Made by a program: the position numbers and the translations under genes. Shown here piece after piece: positions 29,899 to 30,531 of a DNA stretch of 30,531 bases. Below the pieces are notes generated by a model. The model saw only the letters and a list, made by a program, of their open reading frames with translations, did not search any database and had not been told where the DNA came from. This DNA comes from a virus. The number at the start of each line of letters is the position of its first letter. Position 1 is the stretch's first letter. The stretch spans positions 1 through 30,531 of IMG/VR virus record IMGVR_UViG_3300013286_000794; one strand, 5' to 3'.

Positions 29899-30531
29899 TT
29901 ATACCAATTTCAGTTCCACGGCCCTGTTGTATACTTGACCACTGGATAGGTTCTTGCCCTTGCTTTCGCACATGATGTCAAATTGATCCCAGAAGCTGAG
30001 AGCCCAATCAGTCACAGGTTGATTCCAATACCAGTCACTGTGTGCCCGCATCTTTTGTTTCTTGTAACCTGCGGCCAGCAATTGTGCATGATCCGGCATA
30101 ACATCAACGGGATGATCCACCAACACATCTTCACGGCTCACGGAGTAATGCATAGTAGGGCGAACACCACGCCATGAATCAAGTATGCGTTTGACTCTAT
30201 CATCTGTGGGCTGAATGTATTCTCCAGTTCGGATCCAGTGATGGTGAATGTCCAGTACCAGCGCACAATGATCCACCAGTTCAATACTGCTATCAACACC
30301 CCACGAGTTCTCATCATTCTCAATAGTGATGCAGTTGCGAGCCTCAGGGCTCAGCTTCTTCAGTGTTTCTTTGATGCCGTCTGGACCACGTTTGCCTGAA
30401 ATATGCACGTTAATCTTCATGTCCTGGAAGGTTTTACCAAAGCCCATCCAGCGAGCCATGTCAGCATGATATTCGAATTCTTCAATTGATCGTTCCACAA
30501 TGCCGGGATTTTCACTGCTTAGAACACAGAA
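29899..30531 (-). CDS. uvsE: UV-damage endonuclease, UVDE/UvsE type, partial (N-terminus outside window)
   Basis: The frame is open to the right edge, so 210 residues are visible. The GTG at 30498 is internal and not the true start, because the upstream residues (VLSSENPGIVERSIEEFEYH) continue the family pattern. Metal and catalytic motifs of the UVDE TIM barrel are present, numbered in the fragment: His43 (NVHISG), Glu71 (TIENDE), Asp94 and His97 (LDIHHHW), His128 (MHYS), His148 (DHAQLL) and Glu189 (MCESKGK). The enzyme nicks DNA 5' of cyclobutane dimers and 6-4 photoproducts, starting alternative excision repair. The end of the barrel is followed by a short tail (VYNRAVELKLV). T4 uses the unrelated DenV for this job. 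Confidence 0.9.
   Translation of the reverse strand, partial: FCVLSSENPGIVERSIEEFEYHADMARWMGFGKTFQDMKINVHISGKRGPDGIKETLKKLSPEARNCITIENDENSWGVDSSIELVDHCALVLDIHHHWIRTGEYIQPTDDRVKRILDSWRGVRPTMHYSVSREDVLVDHPVDVMPDHAQLLAAGYKKQKMRAHSDWYWNQPVTDWALSFWDQFDIMCESKGKNLSSGQVYNRAVELKLV

Noticed and set aside
30496-30498. GTG start for the UV endonuclease
   Set aside because: The frame continues to the window edge with family-like residues, so the gene is partial and this codon is internal.

Overview
This window is part of a large tailed-phage genome, most likely a T4-like myovirus infecting an aerobic Gram-negative bacterium in sunlit water. The evidence is a T4-type clamp-loader ATPase, phage PhoH, dCMP deaminase, a GroES-like co-chaperonin, a GH19 endolysin with spanin-like partners, late-promoter-like octamers of the (N)ATAAATA type, and a long run of tail-fibre-like genes. 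Almost everything is on the minus strand in tight, overlapping gene strings. No tRNA, rRNA, CRISPR array, insertion sequence or integrase was seen. Both window ends cut through genes: a small lipoprotein on the left and a UV-damage endonuclease on the right.

Layout, left to right. (1) 1-2848, minus: two unknown proteins, a GH19 endolysin, a two-TM coiled-coil protein resembling an inner-membrane spanin, and two lipoproteins, forming a lysis cassette joined by ATGA overlaps. (2) 3008-3727, plus: phoH, with a structured-looking leader, ending in a bidirectional terminator. (3) 3761-5498, minus: an early-type operon (46-aa membrane peptide, 74-aa conserved-looking protein, clamp-loader ATPase, dCMP deaminase) behind a near-consensus sigma70 promoter (TTGACT-17-TATAAT). 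The -35 box of that promoter is the loop of the preceding terminator hairpin. (4) 5574-6983, minus: GroES-like protein, small unknowns, and a curious 170-aa fragment resembling bacterial C-family DNA polymerase. (5) 6983-28162, minus: five structural genes covering 21 kb. They include a 1428-aa protein that begins with an apparently intact animal-type heme peroxidase domain followed by Ig-like LPPG modules, and a 4821-aa repeat-rich giant. Four of the five share an N-terminal 'NDGTGDxLRxAFxKINxNF' type module. (6) 28168-30531: an A-type Fe-S carrier, a zinc-binding small protein (plus), a Fe/Mn superoxide dismutase, a basic H1-like tail protein (plus), a small coiled protein and a UvsE/UVDE-type endonuclease.

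The theme I consider most interesting is oxidative and light stress. A virion-type protein with a peroxidase domain sits in the same window as a superoxide dismutase (which makes H2O2, the peroxidase substrate), an Fe-S carrier and a UV photoproduct endonuclease. The individual family calls rest on motifs I can see. The functional link between them is inference.
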